Positions 1-13,800 of a stretch of DNA of 64,000 bases are shown here, piece after piece (the first letter of the stretch is position 1; every line of letters begins with the position of its first letter). Source of the DNA: Cercis canadensis (Eukaryota; Streptophyta; Magnoliopsida; Fabales; Fabaceae). A program made the position numbers and the translations under genes. The stretch spans positions 124,001-188,000 of the forward strand of contig QAOA01003946.1 in NCBI GenBank assembly GCA_003255065.1, in the 5' to 3' direction. Below the pieces are notes generated by a model. The model saw nothing but the letters and a program-made list of their open reading frames with translations, did no database searches and was not told where the DNA came from.

Positions 1-3000
1 GCCGTTATTATTGGTGTTTATGTATCATACTTGACAAATGGTACACATGCTAAATCCTAAATGAAGAAATCTGAAGAGCTAGTAAATGAAATGCTATGAG
101 GTGGTGCACGAAAATAATGGAAGACAATAAGGATGCATGCATCTCTAAAGTTAAAAGGGAAATGATGCCTACTGCCATATCTGAACCGTACAATATATAG
201 ATTGCCGCATACGAATCTCAGACCATAAATGGAGACTTTGAGTATGGAGCTTTGGCAGGCATTGGCATAAATGTAGGACAAGCGTTAGTGAAGGCAAGGT
301 GGGGGCCGTGTCACGCATTTTTACAAACACCTTTTGGGCTATATAATATATATACCTGAAAATTTTAAAAGAAAAAGAAACGAGAAAAGTATCTTTCGGC
401 ATTGAAGAATAATCATCAAAACTCCAAATATACGGTTTTAGAATTGACACCCAAAGGATTGGCTTTACTCACAGCAGAAAGGCTCGACACTTGTTATGGT
501 AAAAGCATGCATGTAAGTGGCCACACTGCCCACAGCTTCCTCCATTTACTTACACACGCACACTATGAAGAGGATAAAGGTTTTGGCCACTCATTGCTCC
601 CTCTCAACAGTTGGGGTTGGTGTGTGACAAGACATTTTGAGGGAAAGGGGCATATATACCCATTGCCAGATTAAGGCAGGCTTTGGCAATTCATTAAAAA
701 AAATTCACATTATAAAGGCTAAGTGATTCTTTATACTTCCTTTTAACAAGTTATTCTTAATTGGTACGTACTACACTTTAAGAAGTCTTAGTTTCACATT
801 TCTATATTTACAAATGCTTATTATTGTATTTGGATTGAATTTGAGCCATTTAAAAATAAATAAATAAATACAACTAATTAATAGTGTGTCCAACATTAAT
901 TACTCCTTCATTTGATTTGAATCCTTGTTTATGTTCTACTTTTGGTTGGTTTTCTTTTTTTGGTGAATGATCTTTTGGTTCATTTTATTTTATGCCATAC
1001 CGTTCCATTATAGTTTGGCCAAATGGGGCGGCCTCAGCTGATAACCCTTCTATACCATTTTTTAATCAATGAAAAGTGGCAACTAAATGATGCCATTGGT
1101 CAACTATTATTAGGAAAAGTTATCTAAGATGCAAGACACGTGGCAGCTTCTCAACGGTGGGTCGTCGAATAAAACTAAGGGTTATAAAGATGATGACACG
1201 TGGCCTGAAGGTATTCGATTCCAACTTAAACAAGAATGTGTCTGTGAATGATGATGGGGTTGAAGCTTGATAGATACAACCGTTAGCTCCATGGGAAAGT
1301 CGTTGTGTGTGAAATTCCCTTCAGAAACGAAAAGGGATGGCCACCATTATTTACGGGCTTATCAAGTTATCATATCCGAATGTGATATTATATGAAGAAA
1401 GGTACTTTGATTGTAATGCACCTCAAGGGGAACAAATGGAATAGACGTATCATTGGAAACCATTTATTGAGATATGATTAAGATTTATTTTAATAAAATA
1501 TTCAACATTTTCTTTTTAATTTTTCTTTCCATAATAATAATGGTAGTAGCTGAATTGATCCAAAGAAGCAAAATTGGAGGAGCAAACTGGCATGAATTGG
1601 GGATTTAATCTATTAAAAAAAGGTGGCGGGTTGCTTTAGTGGGTTCTTAATTCTTATGGCAAGTTGGGAACCTAAGTAGGGTCACTGTGTTTGTTTCTTG
1701 GGCATGGGTGGGGTCACTGTGTTAAATAAACTCCTTCAATGCCAACCCACCTGAAACTCATAACACTAGTACCATAACAGTACATGCCATACACAACTAG
1801 ATCGAGATGCTAATTTTTAATCATGTCAAACTAGGAGCTTTAATTTAATTTTTTAGTAATATATAAAAAAATTTAAGAATTAGTTAAACTAGGTCATAAT
1901 TAAAGGTGAAATTCATGCTAACAATGTGAAATATTCATTAATTTAAAATACTTCTTATTTTATTAGCTTCACATGAACTCAGCATGTTTACAACTCTGTG
2001 AAAGAAAGTAACAACACAAACTAACATTAATTGTGGGTTATTAGGTGTTAAAGGATTTATCAAGTTTCAACTAGAATCTAGATAAAATAATCTTTTAAAT
2101 TTATTAAAACAGATAAAAAAAAAAAGGGTTAAATTGGCTTTTTGTACCTGGAATCTACTTATATTAAACTTAAACTCGAAGCTATTAATTAAGATTGTTG
2201 TCACCCCTAAGTGTAGAAAGAATTTATATGAATAGGAGTAGTACAAATTGGAGTGAATAGGGAAGGGTAGGTATACGTCCCTTTTCTCTGCTACATTAGG
2301 GGCAGGGGCACCCTCATTTATCCATAATATTCCAGACTCCCCATAGCATACTGAGAGGCTAAGGTACATGTGCACGTACGTACACTGACCTGTCTCTCTC
2401 ATGCCTCAAATTCCAATCAGGGTAGCCTGGTAGGGTATCTTATTAGGGGAATGTCACAGTGCTTCGCACGTCTAACATTCTCATCATCATACTATACAAC
2501 ATCTTAGTGTTGGTTTGGTTCGGCATGTATTCTAGTCAAAAGTTTAAAAACCTTGTCCTAATGTAAAATTTAAGAGTCTTTTCAGTCTTAAGTAATTTGT
2601 AAGAAGACTTATATTTGAATTCCGTGTCACCATATAATAAAAATGTATTTGATTGTAAAGCCATTAAATATTCCACTTACCATGCACATGTAAATTTAAC
2701 ATGTAGTCATCATTCATTATTAAAAAAAGTAGCATATGGGATATGGTGGGCAGAGAAACAGATTTGGTTCTGTGAAATTATGATGACAGTGGCCTCAAAA
2801 ATATTAAAAGTCATCCCCACCTTACTACAAAATTGTGTAAGTAGGTAATTTTCTTTAAATTAAGGAATTGCGTTTCCACTTTATTCTAAAGCGCATTACA
2901 CTTGTAAATGTGTAATCAAAAAAATGCTTTTGACTATTAAATTTCCATTATTCATGTCATGTTGCATTTTTATAATAGCATGATGCAAGTTATTATATCT

Positions 3001-4790
3001 TATAGGATAGTGCAAAGTTAAATTATGGTGATTGCCAAATATAACTACTTCATTTCAATAGCTCTACTATATTTGCACGTTTCGCTGGGGAATGCGTCTA
3101 ACGAATAGGATTTACATAATTATTCTCAGAATGACCTTAAAGACATGACTACAGAGATTCATTAGAACAAAGGAAAGGAAAGAAAGAAAGAAAAGAGAGA
3201 ATAGAAAAATACCAAGGTTGTGATAAGACGCTTGTGAGGGTTGCATATCCACACAATCTGTGTTGGAAACCAAATAGGTTGATACCCACTAAGAAATCTA
3301 GGAAATGTTGATGCTGTACCACCCATTATAAAGACAATTCTTTGCCACAAGAGCATAACTATGGTGTAATACTAGGATAGCTAGATAGAGATGTAGATAT
3401 TATTTATACAAGTTGAAAAATAGAAGATAAGGTGAGATGAGAAGTGGTTTGAAGCACTAGGTAGAGAGGAAAAGGAGGAAAAGATGACAAAACTTAGCCT
3501 TAGGTGTACCACTCAAAACTGCAAATGAGATGGGTCCTGTACCATATCATCCTTTCTTTCTGAAAGTGTTGTACAAAAATGTACACATGGAAAGAATTGA
3601 AGGAAGAAAAATAATTTTTTTTTTTTGTAAAAATTGTTGTACTCATAATACTCCACTTGGGTAGTGTTTGGTGATTGTTTTAGAGAAAAACAAATGGAGG
3701 GTAGCCTGAGATGGTGGGGAACTGGTAATGCAGAGGCACTGCTCCAATTCTTTTGTCATCTGAGAAGTAGACAGAAGCAATAATAGCTGGATTTTGTTTC
3801 TGCAGTTTGAAGCAGGGGACCCCCAATACCCCCCCCATCCAAAGCCTTCTTCAGTAGATACTTCTCTACTCCCAATTATTATTATCATTCTTTACTGCTT
3901 TCTCTGTGCAGATACCCCTTTCTCTCTGTTTGAGTGTGCCTTTGTCATTGTCTATTTGTTTTCAACCTCACTTTTTTTTTTTTTACAGACTTTGGAAAAG
4001 GGTATTTATAGAATTATATTATAGGATGAACATCGTTCTGCTTTGAAGCCCATTTTCTTTCATTGCCAATCTCTTTAATTAATCATACACCGCTATCCAC
4101 TCTGTTATATGTGCAATAACACCAATTTTTGGAATTAAAAACGACTCTCGCACACACAAAAAAATAATACCATTCGATAATGGAATAATTTAACAACGAA
4201 ACAGAGAGAGGTGAAGTGTTCGAGAAATGGGCTGACAAATTAGATAGCTGAATGTAATGCCAAATAATGTCAATAAGTAGTTAGATCCCTTTAGCAAAAA
4301 AAAACACACACACACACACACAGATCCTCGATATTTGGGTTTAAACAGGTAACGGCAATCGTAAGCGGGTAACTTTGATATTAATTATACCATAATTGGT
4401 AGAGGTTAGGATGAGAGGCTTGATTCTATGATTTTATGATTTGTTTTATTTGTAAGAGAGAGAGAGAGAGAAAGGAAGAAGAAGAAGAAAAAAAAAGGGA
4501 TGCTCCAAAAAAAAAAGAGTTAACAGAAAAAAAGGGGTTGTTTTAGAGGGTATTATAGGTTAATATTCCGTTTTTAGGCAATCAAATTTTTGCCTTTTAT
4601 GGAAGGGAGCAACACCAAAAGTAGGCGGAGATTCTTTTTCTCACGCCTCAAAAATAACCGACAGCGTAACACCGTCCCCTCCTTCCCTTCCTCTTATTCT
4701 CTCTCTCTCTCTCTCTCAATGCCCTTTTGGAGCAGTAATTAAAGCATCACTCTGTTCTTTTCTCAAACGCTATTATTAATACGACAACCT
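1..4790. other. Intergenic region, no gene recognised
   Basis: No reading frame here looks like a conserved protein; the short open frames are in AT-rich or pyrimidine-rich DNA and have no recognisable domain. Visible content is a pair of ABRE/G-box motifs (1136-1144 and 1196-1204), a CA microsatellite near 4303-4321, a GA run near 4455-4473 and a CT run near 4699-4718. The right end is downstream of the minus-strand MATE gene. Confidence 0.6.
1136..1204 (+). promoter_or_regulatory. Two ABRE/G-box motifs 60 bp apart
   Basis: The 9-mer ACACGTGGC occurs at 1136-1144 and again at 1196-1204. It matches the core of abscisic-acid response elements bound by bZIP factors. No start codon of a convincing gene follows within this window, so if functional the pair would serve a minus-strand gene lying left of position 1. 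Function is inferred from the motif only. Confidence 0.35.
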
Positions 4791-4829
4791 AAAAAAAGAT
4801 CAGAGTCGGAAAAAAGTGGGGAAAAAATA

Positions 4830-4835
4830 TTTATT
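4830..4835 (-). terminator. Candidate polyadenylation signal of MATE gene
   Basis: AATAAA on the minus strand, about 100 bp past the MATE stop codon. This is the usual plant near-upstream element. It is inferred from position and sequence only. Confidence 0.4.
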
Positions 4836-4933
4836 CTACAGTAAATCCAATAAATTAAAGTCCTTTCCTTTCAACTCCTCCCAAAGTGAGTGGGGAAGGG
4901 GAAAAAAATGTGGGCAAGAAAGTGTCTGGCTAA

Positions 4934-6665
4934 TTAATTGATACTGTGTTGTTTGGCAGTGGGTATAATCAAAGGGTCTGTTTCTGATGACTTGTTTAGC
5001 TGATCATCTTCACTGATCACTATCTGTTCAAGACGAGGATTCTTGTTATACTCTGCTTTTGTGAATGTGGGCAATGCAGAAGCAGCAGGAGTGGTTGAAC
5101 TCTTTGTGAGCTCTCTTGCTCTTTCTACTTGCATATTCCAATCCGTTCTGCTGAGAACAAATAGCATGAGCAGCGCACATGAGGCTTGGGCTGCAAGCAA
5201 CCCCAGCCAGAGTCCTGCAAATTCCATTTTGGCCACAAAGCCGAGGAGAATCGCCACTGGCATACCCACCAAGTAAAATGAACCCAAATTGATGTTTGCT
5301 CCAATGGTGGGTCTCGCGCTTCCTCTTAGAACTCCGCAACCAGTGGTCTGTGGGCAGTTTCCGAGCTCGCAAAGCCCTGTAATTGGCAATGCAATTGCTG
5401 TGAGGTTGAGAATTTCAGAGTCGGTGGTGAAGAATCGTGCCCATTGGTGTCTCATTAAGGTGGTGAAGACCATGGCTGCGAGGCCTAAAGCCACTGCACA
5501 GAAGAGGGAAACTATCATGGAGATGCGGGCTTTTCCGGGTCGGTTGGCGCCTAACTCATTCCCCACTCTTGTGGAAACTCCAAGGCTAAGAGATGAGGGG
5601 AAGACATAGACTAAAGAGGTTGTTTGGATAAGAATCCCCATTGAAGCAATGGTGGCTTTGGGATTCACTAGTAGCCCACATAGCACTATCATGAACTCGT
5701 ACCACCACCACTCAAGGCAAACCGAGACGCAGGTTGGAACGGCAAGTGCAAGCAGAGAGGACCATCCCCTGATGCAGTCCATGCTTGGAGTAACCCATGA
5801 ATCTTTATATACACCCGAGAAGAAAACAAAGGAAGAAAGCAAGAGAAAGAGGTTCAGATTAGTCCACACCATTGCAATGGCCACCCCTGCAATACCCATC
5901 TTCAATTGAACTACGAGAAGGAAATTTAGAGGGACATGGAGGAGAACTGAGATGGCTGAACAATATGTTAATGGCAATGTGACGTTCTGTGTCCTGAGGT
6001 AGATTCGAAGAGGGTGGAGGAGTGAAAGGAAGAAGAGGTCTGGGATGGAAAAAATAATGAAAGTCTGTGCCATTGATGATATTTCCTCATCTTGACCGCA
6101 CCATAAGAGGATTCTCTTCATGTTAAGCCACATAAAAGAGATGGGTATGGAAGTGGAGAGAAGAAGGAGTACAGTTCTTTGCAGGGTCAAGCCAAGTAGC
6201 TTCCATTGTTTTGCGCCATAAGCTTGTCCACAAATGGGTTCCATTCCCATGGCTAATCCAGAGATTACAGAGTAGCCAGTGATGTTTGCAAACCCAATAG
6301 AGAGAGAACCTCCTGCAAGCTCCATCTCACCAAGGTAGCCAAGGAAAAGCATAGAGATCATAGCTCTTGAATATAAGAGTAAACCAGTGATGGCTGTTGG
6401 GCCTGATATCTTCCCTATGGCTCTGATTTCTTCTAAGACCTGAATGCAGAGAAACAAAATATTAATGAGCGCGCTATATATATATATATATATGATGGTA
6501 GCTTTTTTCATTGCTTTTATGTAGCCATTGATTGAGATGGTAATTAACTGCTCAAAGTCACATTCAGAAAAAATGGTAGTCGGGTATTTTTAGTTTTTGT
6601 TCCCGTCTCATTACCTCATTAGGAGTTGGCCACCTGTGAAGTTTATCTTGATCATCAGGATCCAT
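4934..6665 (-). CDS. MATE efflux transporter (DETOXIFICATION family, DTX48-51 type)
   Basis: Two exons on the minus strand: exon 1 6615-6665 (17 codons) and exon 2 4934-6439. They are joined by a 175-bp intron (6440-6614, GT donor after AATGAG, CAG acceptor) that carries a TA microsatellite (6475-6493). The product is 518 aa. The continuous exon-2 frame runs upstream into the intron, so a model starting at 6511 would have a false N-terminus; exon 1 supplies the family-typical RWPTPNE start. The protein is mostly hydrophobic and fits the 12-helix MATE fold with two six-helix halves. Family signatures include GLAMGMEPICGQAYGAKQWK (about residues 82-101) and RVGNELGANRPGKAR. Members are H+- or Na+-coupled antiporters exporting organic cations, hormones or secondary metabolites; the DTX48-51 clade has roles in growth, iron and ABA transport. 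The substrate cannot be read from sequence. The gene looks intact. Confidence 0.93.
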
Positions 6666-6904
6666 GATTTTGTGGGAAGTTAAGAGATGGGTTTTTGTGG
6701 GACATAGAAATGGGGATGCTGAAGAAGGCTTTGGATTGCACATGACTAGCTAAGCTAAGCTATCTTTCTGAATGGAGAAGTTAAAAGAGAGATTGCAGAG
6801 GCAGAAAAAAAATAAACGACCCCAGTTAGTGTTGATGTGTTCTGTTTGTATTTGTGTGAGAGAAGAGGGTTTTGTTTATGGCAAAATGAGGATGGAGGAG
6901 TGGG

Positions 6905-6911
6905 TTTATAT
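6905..6911 (-). promoter_or_regulatory. Candidate TATA box of MATE gene
   Basis: ATATAAA on the minus strand, about 240 bp upstream of the chosen start codon (6665). This would give a 5' UTR of roughly 200 nt. Based on position and motif only. Confidence 0.35.
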
Positions 6912-7096
6912 GCATGAAAGGGTTGGGGCCTACTATACCCTTCAAACGAAACGTGTCATAAATCAAAGAAAATGCTAAAAAATTTCTTTCAGAAGGGAAA
7001 GAAAAAAGTTGAAGGAAGGAGAAAGCTTGAACGGAAGAAATGCTTGTAGAGGTGCTGCTGGGATAACCGACCTCCTTCACTCACCCTCTTTTTAAG

Positions 7097-10000
7097 TGTA
7101 TATTATATTATATTATATTATATTATTTTTATTAGAAATTAAGTTAAAAGGTAAAAACAAATTTTGGTATGCCGTATGGCATCTAAATAAAATACCAACT
7201 GAAAAAGTTATCTTTGAGTGTGGAGGGGAAACAAGTGCAGTCTTATCCTTGGGACGGTGAAACCCCAGAAAAGGGAATGGCTTTATTCGTCTTTAATGGA
7301 TTTATAGCCGTCAAAACGATGACTTGTTTCGTTTGATAATTATGGGTCTAATAGTGGTTTTAACTGGCTTGGTTATTAATGGAAGTGGATAATCTTTTTT
7401 AAAACACCACGTTTGGCTTGGCTTGGGATTTTCTGAATGAAACATAAAGAATTTTATCCTGAAACTGATGAGAATGCCAAGTGGAAGTGATGGAGAAGCC
7501 AATCCCTCTACTTTGAAATGAACCCATTATTTTCTTTCTTTTGCTTTTGGTTTTCTGGTGGGGTACTTGTGAAATGACAAGGGCATATATATTTATGTGG
7601 TCGGTTATTTGTAATGTAAATTTTAATATACAACATAACATACCATTTTTGCGGCAGTAGCTGGTTCCTAATTTTGTGGGCAGGCAAATATTTTACATGT
7701 TCTTAGGCAGCCATGCATGTTGCATTCATCCCCAACCCATGTAATTCCAAGCGCAACCCATACTATCCATACTCCATAGCCATCTCAAGCACCCAATAGC
7801 TAAACATCCCTTGACTACTTTGATAAGTTTTTCTGCAGTATCCAAATTTAGGCCCCACAGTTCTAGGTCTCTTGCTCATTTACTCTCTGCCTCAGGCAAA
7901 TAAATTGAGACAATAAAGCTGGGAAATATAAGAATGAAAGTAGGTACTAGATCATGTTATCAAGTAATAATATACGCATTATGTACCTTTTAGGATTTTC
8001 TTGGTGTTAAGCAGATAACAGAAATGAAATCTTTATAAGATTATTGATGCCAAATTGTTATTATTTCTAATCAATATTACAAATTGATGCTGATTCCTAA
8101 TTATNTACTAGATCATGTTATCAAGTAATAATATACGCATTATGTACCTTTTAGGATTTTCTTGGTGTTAAGCAGATAACAGAAATGAAATCTTTATAAG
8201 ATCATTGATGCCAAATTGTTATTATTTCTAATCAATATTACAAATTGATGCTGATTCCTAATTATCAAGCTAGTCATGTCAATCATAGTTTAGCATTTAA
8301 GAAGGGGAGTTCCTGGGATTTGGAGGAGTTACATCTTGCAAGTGACCAAAAGACAAGTACAGTGGATATAATATTGAACCTTTCCCCCCCCCCCCCCCCC
8401 CCCCCNCCCATTTTCCTTTCCCTTTTATAAAGTTATCTTCATGGATATATGGAGGTAGGTGTTGGTGTCATGAATGGGACCACAAGTGGTGTTAATGGGA
8501 TGATGGTAGATGGCCGTATGGAAAAGAGACAGATGGGAGACGGGAAACATTGGAGAGAGAATTACGTGCTCCAATTACAACCATTTAATATGTATCACAA
8601 AGGGGATGACTCTGTCTCTGTATACGAGATCATTGGCGTTGTCTATGAGGGAACAGAACAGAGCACCCTCTACCATCCATCACCAACCCCCCCAAACAAA
8701 CATACACATAACGGATAAGTTTTATTTTCTCTTTCTCTTTCCTTTCCTCTCCTCTCCTCTCAGTCTCAGCAGTTTCAGCAGTCTCAGTCTGAGCAGCTTC
8801 AACTATCAGTTTTACTTTGTTCCATTGAATAAGATATTACTTCTCTGAAACCCATGGCCATCCCATGTCAGATTCCGTGTGTCTGTAGCTAAACCAGTTG
8901 CTGTGAATGAAAGATATGTATCAAGCAACAGAACCAATGCTTAGAAAAATAAGAATTAATAAGCACCAGAAACAATGGACAAAAACCAGTGTCATTCATT
9001 AAAAAAAAAAAAAAGTTATTTGATATGATAAAATTGGAACCCCCGTTTGGAATTTGGCATCCTAATTGGGAATGGAAGTGCCGCTGAGCAGAGTAAATTG
9101 GAGATCCCACCGGATTGATAGATGCAGGCATCATTCTAGAATCACGTGGTGATGCCATCCCATGCAATTGTACTGTCATCAATCATCAATCAGAAGGTCA
9201 TCTTAAAAACAACAACTTGTTGTTTTAGTGGAGATCAGACAGAGAGAATTCTTTTGATATAACCATCTAAAATCTGATAAGACACGTTAAAATTTGACAT
9301 TAATAAAGATTATGCTGCTCTAGAAGCCAGAACAGATTCGCTCGCTAATTTTATCCCTCTAACAAAAACTTTTTCCCCGTCATATAAAGGTGGATGCTTA
9401 TGCAGGAATTCGTCACTGGGGCATTTACTATAAGACTCTTTCTACCAACCTCTTCTTCCTTTCTTTCCAGGAGTCATTTTTGGTTTAATGGAGTAACTGT
9501 GGACACAAATATCACAATTGTTCAACGCCACCACAAAGCTCCAAATGTAATCATTTACATATCCTAGTAGTTATACGGACAAGATCCAGGAAGCATATCT
9601 ATTAAAACTCACTATATCGTAGAATATGCATGCAATATGATGTATAAACACGTAACGCCCAATATTTATTTGTTCCTTGACATAGGCATCTTTCATCTTA
9701 AATCAAACACTTGATAGATTTTCAACAATTCTAGCATGCTATCCTGGCGGTAATTTTCTCCTGTGCAGTTGGCACGTGATTCAAAGATTGAAATAACTAA
9801 CAGATTGGGCAAGTTATAATCTAATGGTTGATACTTCTAAATGTTTTTAAAGTCTTAGCAGCAGGCATTGTACGGAAGAATTAAAAGCAAATCTGACTTT
9901 CAGGAACAGTTAATGGGGAAGCAAACCAAGCAAAATGAAATCCATGTAAAAATAAAATGACTATAAAATAAACCCACCATTCAAGATTTTTTTGTAGAAA

Positions 10001-10890
10001 AAAATTGTGCTGGAGCATTAAAGCTATGTCTCCATCAAGGTTTCAATCAGCATAATTCACATATTCACTGTTGGCCACTAAGCACATTCATCACACTAAT
10101 ACAAAAAAGACGCAAATGTATGAGATTCCAATACATCATCGTTGAGCCACCAACGCACAATCAACATTGCCTCCAAATAAAAGAATTTTTCAAGTGGAAT
10201 AATTCCCAATCAGCAGCAACTCATCTTAGTTGGAAAGGATGTTGCCCGAGTGTAACTCCGGAACCTATTGAAGATGCTCCGACTACTTTCCCATGGCATT
10301 TCGCCATAAAAGAACAATCTTACACAGGTGGGACTGATTAACAACGAAGAAATTCTCCACTGATTGCAGATAATCTGTCATTCAGTATTTGGTGACAGCT
10401 TTTATCATTACATTTGAGTTGCCAGGATGTTTGGAAAAGTAGTGCTATATGCATTGCTTGTTTTACATTGTTCCTTACACATGAAGAGTATTCACCCATC
10501 CTTACAGCCAGTGGAGGGTCCCTCATGGCTTACATACCAGACCATTCACACTGTTTGGAACAGACCATTCAGTAAATCAGAATCTAACAAAATCTCTTAA
10601 GAGTTCCCAAAACTTCGATACTTCAGAATATAATAGCACTCAAAATTTAGCTCATTGGCTTTAATTAATGATCAATAAGATGAAAGCACAGTAAGCATAC
10701 AATTATTCATTAGAAAAAGATTGGGGTGGAGGGGATTCTTGATGAAAGGAAGCTCAAGAAAAAGACTACAATCGGATAGAAGTAAAAAGCGAAAAAAGAA
10801 AATAGCTATTTACAAATTCTGGCTACCTGTTCATTTTTCACCATCCCTCTTCATAAGAAATCAGTGCCTAAAGCAGAAAGAACATGATAC
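7097..10890. other. Intergenic region between MATE promoter and SUT4 3' end
   Basis: No conserved coding frame is seen. It begins with an ATATT pentanucleotide repeat (about 7097-7125). It includes an apparently false 160-bp duplication around an N at 8105, a poly-C tract (about 8387-8411) containing another N, and a CT-rich stretch near 8725-8770. The last several hundred bases (about 10.1-10.89 kb) are probably the 3' UTR of the minus-strand sucrose transporter, but no clear polyadenylation hexamer was identified. Confidence 0.5.
7945..8265. repeat. 160-bp direct duplication around N at 8105
   Basis: Bases 7945-8104 and 8106-8265 are the same 160-bp sequence with one substitution, separated by one N. 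The same arrangement occurs at three other Ns in this window, so an uncollapsed assembly overlap is the best explanation. Confidence 0.85.
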
Positions 10891-10891
10891 C

Positions 10892-13800
10892 TCATACGTG
10901 GGTTCTAGTCTTTTGAGCACTACCACTTCGAGGAATGGCCAAGATGGCTATGAGTCCACTGACAAGGGCTGCAACGGCTGCAACAGCAAAGGCTGGAGAG
11001 TTTCCTCCACCAAATAGCTGATCCCATGGTCCACTTCCCAGGGACACCACCATCTGTTTCAAACAAGATAAAATGTATCACTTAAGTAGCTCCAAAATTA
11101 AATATCTTATTCAGAACTAAGATCCTTTCTTACAAAGCTTTCATTTGCAGAAGTCCATCCATAGTAATACAAAATAGATTTAATAGTTCACCAACAAGAA
11201 AGCGAACTTATTTGCATAAGTAATTTCATAATCTAGGCACATTTTTTAAATTAAAATATGATAATCAGTTGCTTGATAGGTGATTTGAGAGAAAGCAGAA
11301 TTGCAAATAAATTTTTCATTATCTTCTATAGACTATAATAGTTATTTTCAGACTTTAATGGTATGGAAGAGAGTGAATTTCTTGAGGGCCTTATTTTAAA
11401 TAGTTTCTTCAGCAGCAGGAGTTAATATTCACAACCAAAATGATATTTCATGTCCATAAAGAAAGGGGAACTAGTCACGCTGCATGTCATGATATCATCT
11501 TTTCGATTGTTTTTCTTAGAATTGATATCACTGCAGCCCAAGTCTTCTCCATGACAGAGCAGTCAAGTAAATTTTAGATGTGCAATCAATCACTATTAGC
11601 AACCAAGTGTTCCACTGCATGACTTAAGAGTGCCGATTGGTCTCTAGAGGAGATGCACCTCTTAACATAAACGTCAGGAACATTTTTTCTTTTCTATTAA
11701 ACAAGGAAACGATGCCTTCAAAGTGGAAGGATTATTAATATTAGAATTTCTTTTTTTTTTTTTCAACAAAAAATAAGCTTTGATGAACTCTGGGAGAAAA
11801 CTGCTTACTTCCTTGCACAATATTTCAAAACATTTTGCTGAGCTCCCCTTCTCTGATTGCAATTCTGTGAAAATCATAACTAGGCCCCCTATTTGTCAAT
11901 TCCACGTAATTTTGAACTTACACTTCCTCATATGTAATCAGAGAGCCAAAAATACCTTGCTAGAAAAATTATTTTTCTGATTTCTTAAGAAGGAGAAAGT
12001 ATTATTTTTGTGACTAGAAAACACATTATTAGAGTTATTTAAATGAGTCTAAATCCTGTTAGTATAAAAATATATTGTCAATTATAAAATTAGCTGTATG
12101 AATAGTGAAGAGAATTGGAAAAGAAAGAAAAGAAATTATGAGGGAGGACACAAGAACACATGTTCACTGGAAAACACACTTGAAAGGTAAACATTTTTAG
12201 AAATTTCTTTTCTAAGACCAGTAACAAAACTTCCTAGAGGGGAAGAGAAAGAAAGAGGGGGGAGGCAGAGAAAAAGAATGGAGAAAACTTGAACAACTAA
12301 TCTAGACTAATTATTGATATATAATTCAAAAATTTACATAGAAACAGGAATGTCACAAGAACAGAAAGACAACCCCACCAGAGGTAAAGGTGATAGAAAG
12401 AACTTGTAGGAGGAAACCAAAAGGCAGGTAACCCAAATGGTGAGGAAAGAGAGGCGGATTGCTTCAAGCAGGAGGAAGTCTGATAGAGCCCAACTTGTGG
12501 ATCAGGGTAGTGGGCCTAAAGTTTGGAAAGTATACACTAGGAGGGGAGCACGTGACTTGTCTGTTATTTCATTTATGCTTTTCTATTTCTGTTTGGGAAT
12601 TTTCCTAAAAGAGCGGGGAGTTAGTTATAGAGGAGTGAGGGGGAGAGTAGGAGGCATCTTTTGCATGTTCCATTATTTTCCTTTCGGCTTAGGCCTGGGC
12701 AGAGAGTGTTCTCTGTGGAGCAGATGCTCTGAGGAGGGAGGTTACCAGTTCTGCTGTAATCCTCTCTTGTTTTCTCAACTCAATAATACTAGTTACACAT
12801 TTCTGTACCTTGGTTCCCATCAACTGGTCCAACCTGCTGGATAACAAGCCATGGTATCCAAAGTAGACGCTGTGGAATCCAAGGTCGCCGCTCTGGATGC
12901 CCAGTTTCAGGAGTTGAAGTTATCGGTAACAGAGCTTCAATGCTCTGTAATTCAGGAGGCAAAGGCGAGTGAGATTGAGCGTTGAGAAAATGCTGAATTC
13001 CACTCCATGGTTGCAGAATGGATGCGGCGGAGCTCCAGGAAGCAGCCAATCACCACAGAAATTGACGGCACACCTAGAACTTCTCATGTGATGGGCAGTC
13101 GGGAAGAACAGAGCAAGCAACCAGAATTGCTTTCGCACTCAACAACACCATTTGATGTCGTCAATGAGTTCCGTTTAGCAGCAAAAAGGGTTGAATTACC
13201 TTCCTTCGACGGCACAGACCCACATGGGTGGATCTCCCGAGCGGAAATGTGTTGGAATCCCGGAAGTTATGGGATTGAATCAGGATTGACAATCAAGGAG
13301 AATGATTGACTTTCCATATATAGCTCATTTAATAGGATAGCTGTAAATCCCTTAGATTAAGCTGTATTTATTTGTAATTTCCTAGATTAGACTATTTCTG
13401 ATTTTGAGGGATTGATTGATTGTATCAAATCCCTATAAATTCATAGCTCCTTCACCATTTAGGTAAGGAAGCCAATACAGAATTTCTACATGGTATCAGA
13501 GCACCAATCCATGAACATGGAGAATTCTGAAAAAACAACCTCTGAAGTTGTATCCTCCATGGCAAACCCTTCGGTGAGTGAGAGTTCCTCCCTTATGAGC
13601 TCCTCACTTATCATCACCAACCACAAGTTAGATGGTAAAAATTTCCTCCACTGGTCTCAATCTGTTCTTATGGTGATTAGAGGCCGTGGAAAAATGGGCT
13701 ACCTCACTGGAGAAGCTAGCAAGCCCAAAATTGATGATCCCACTTATGCAATGTGGGAACTCAACAATTCCATTGTGATGTCATGGCTTATCAATTCGAT

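Noticed and set aside
6440..6511. MATE N-terminus reading through from 6511
   Set aside because: These codons are the intron, including its TA microsatellite; a proper splice to exon 1 at 6615-6665 gives the family-typical N-terminus.
8245..8848. Overlapping short plus-strand frames near the poly-C tract
   Set aside because: They cross homopolymer and CT-rich repeats, include an N and have no recognisable domain.
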